Source of the DNA: Austwickia sp. TVS 96-490-7B
GTDB taxonomy: Bacteria > Actinomycetota > Actinomycetes > Actinomycetales > Dermatophilaceae
Assembly (NCBI RefSeq): GCF_019331795.1
Contig: NZ_JAHPZL010000008.1
Coordinates: 613,104-677,103, forward strand
Direction of reading: 5' to 3'
DNA length: 64,000 nucleotides
Part shown: positions 63,604 to 64,000 of the stretch, in pieces
Layout of the letters: each line of letters opens with the position of its first letter
Position numbering within the stretch: position 1 is the first letter of the stretch
Made by a program: the position numbers and the translations under genes
Notes under the pieces: model-generated
What the model was told of the DNA's origin: nothing
Databases searched by the model: none
What the model saw: the letters and a program-made list of their open reading frames with translations, nothing else

Positions 63604-64000
63604 ATGACGCGACAGATCGGTGTGACAGAGCTCGCCCTTCGGGACGCTCACCAGAGCCTCATGGCGACGCGCATGGCCATGGAAGACATGGTTGATGCCT
63701 GCGCCGACATCGACAAGGCTGGCTATTGGAGCGTGGAGTGCTGGGGCGGGGCGACTTTCGATGCCTGCATTCGGTTCCTCAACGAGGACCCGTGGGAGCG
63801 TCTGCGGACCTTCCGCAAGCTGCTGCCCAACAGCAAACTCCAGATGTTGCTCCGAGGCCAAAACCTTTTGGGATACCGCCACTATGGTGACGATGTCGTC
63901 GACCACTTCGTGGAGAAGGCCGCCGAAAATGGCATGGACGTGTTCCGGGTCTTCGACGCGCTGAATGACCCCCGCAACCTCGAACGCGCCATGGCTGCGG
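63604..64000 (+). CDS. Methylmalonyl-CoA carboxytransferase 5S / oxaloacetate decarboxylase alpha-type subunit (3' end outside window)
   Basis: 132 residues seen. It begins [23 protein letters not shown], a DRE-TIM metallolyase start with the metal-binding Asp in [28 protein letters not shown] and [21 protein letters not shown] match the carboxyltransferase subunit of transcarboxylase, oxaloacetate decarboxylase and pyruvate carboxylase. The three cannot be separated from the N-terminus alone; resemblance is best to the 5S subunit of propionic acid bacteria. AAGGATGA lies just before the ATG. Confidence 0.9.
   Translation, partial: MTRQIGVTELALRDAHQSLMATRMAMEDMVDACADIDKAGYWSVECWGGATFDACIRFLNEDPWERLRTFRKLLPNSKLQMLLRGQNLLGYRHYGDDVVDHFVEKAAENGMDVFRVFDALNDPRNLERAMAA

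Noticed and set aside
1-64000. CRISPR array, IS element or prophage
   Set aside because: No direct-repeat array, transposase, integrase or phage structural gene was seen in any frame.

Overview
The window is a stretch of a GC-rich actinomycete chromosome. Lineage signs are a mycothiol-type DsbA-fold oxidoreductase, a group II truncated haemoglobin, small actinobacterial families (DUF3039, DUF3618, DUF2017, DUF2510-RDD), frequent GTG starts, and a tmRNA tag reading ADSKRTDFALAA. The mix fits Micrococcales best; Dermatophilaceae is a guess, not shown. I see no insertion sequence, prophage, CRISPR array, rRNA operon or replication origin. Most of the window is core genome, with six tRNA genes and one tmRNA.

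Layout. 1-4.6 kb: 5' part of trigger factor (reverse), a secreted HAF-like protein, tRNA-Pro, tRNA-Gly, a membrane-anchored PP2C/SpoIIE phosphatase and the DsbA-fold protein. 4.6-16.9 kb: aminopeptidase N, a UMF1-type MFS protein, malQ facing it across a long hairpin, then a translationally coupled mscS-globin-GH13 run, a second MFS protein and tesB. 16.9-21.3 kb: a self-contained unit with a 22-bp perfect palindrome, a degenerate ABC ATPase, a YhgE/Pip-type membrane protein and a TetR regulator, closed by a 24-bp hairpin. 21.3-29.3 kb (reverse): ettA, an SSB without the usual C-terminal tip, two overlapping dynamin-like GTPases, tRNA-Arg and a PrsW-type protease. 29.4-36.4 kb: oligoribonuclease, tRNA-His, a CopC-domain protein, a MerR regulator with its promoter dyad, tRNA-Lys, the tdh-kbl threonine-degradation pair, a GroES-like protein, a DUF3618 protein and bcp.

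36.4-44.6 kb (mainly reverse): an AAA+ ATPase beside a TPR membrane protein, rdgB-rph, tRNA-Leu with an orphan OmpR-type response regulator (forward), a PNPOx-like protein, an MBL hydrolase, murI, a DUF2017 protein and clpS. 44.6-46.6 kb: pncB-pncA, the nicotinamide-to-NaMN salvage pair. 46.6-57.9 kb (mainly reverse): a CoA-transferase whose start lies in a hairpin, an OatA-like acyltransferase, an RDD protein, an Lrp-type regulator (forward), an SF2 helicase, DUF3039, yqgE, a DEAD-box helicase with a very long disordered N-terminus, and a VanZ-like protein. 58-64 kb: thioredoxin, ssrA, a PNPOx-like protein, smpB, a coiled-coil M23 peptidase, ftsX and ftsE (all reverse except thioredoxin), then the start of a transcarboxylase 5S-type gene running off the window.

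Genes that plainly work together: ssrA with smpB (ribosome rescue), ftsE-ftsX with the M23 peptidase (septal wall cleavage), tdh-kbl, pncB-pncA, rdgB-rph, and the TetR/ABC/YhgE unit. The least explained parts are the TetR/ABC/YhgE unit, the tandem dynamin-like GTPases with a small divergent protein, the AAA+/TPR pair, the channel-globin-glucosidase coupling and the hairpin over the CoA-transferase start.
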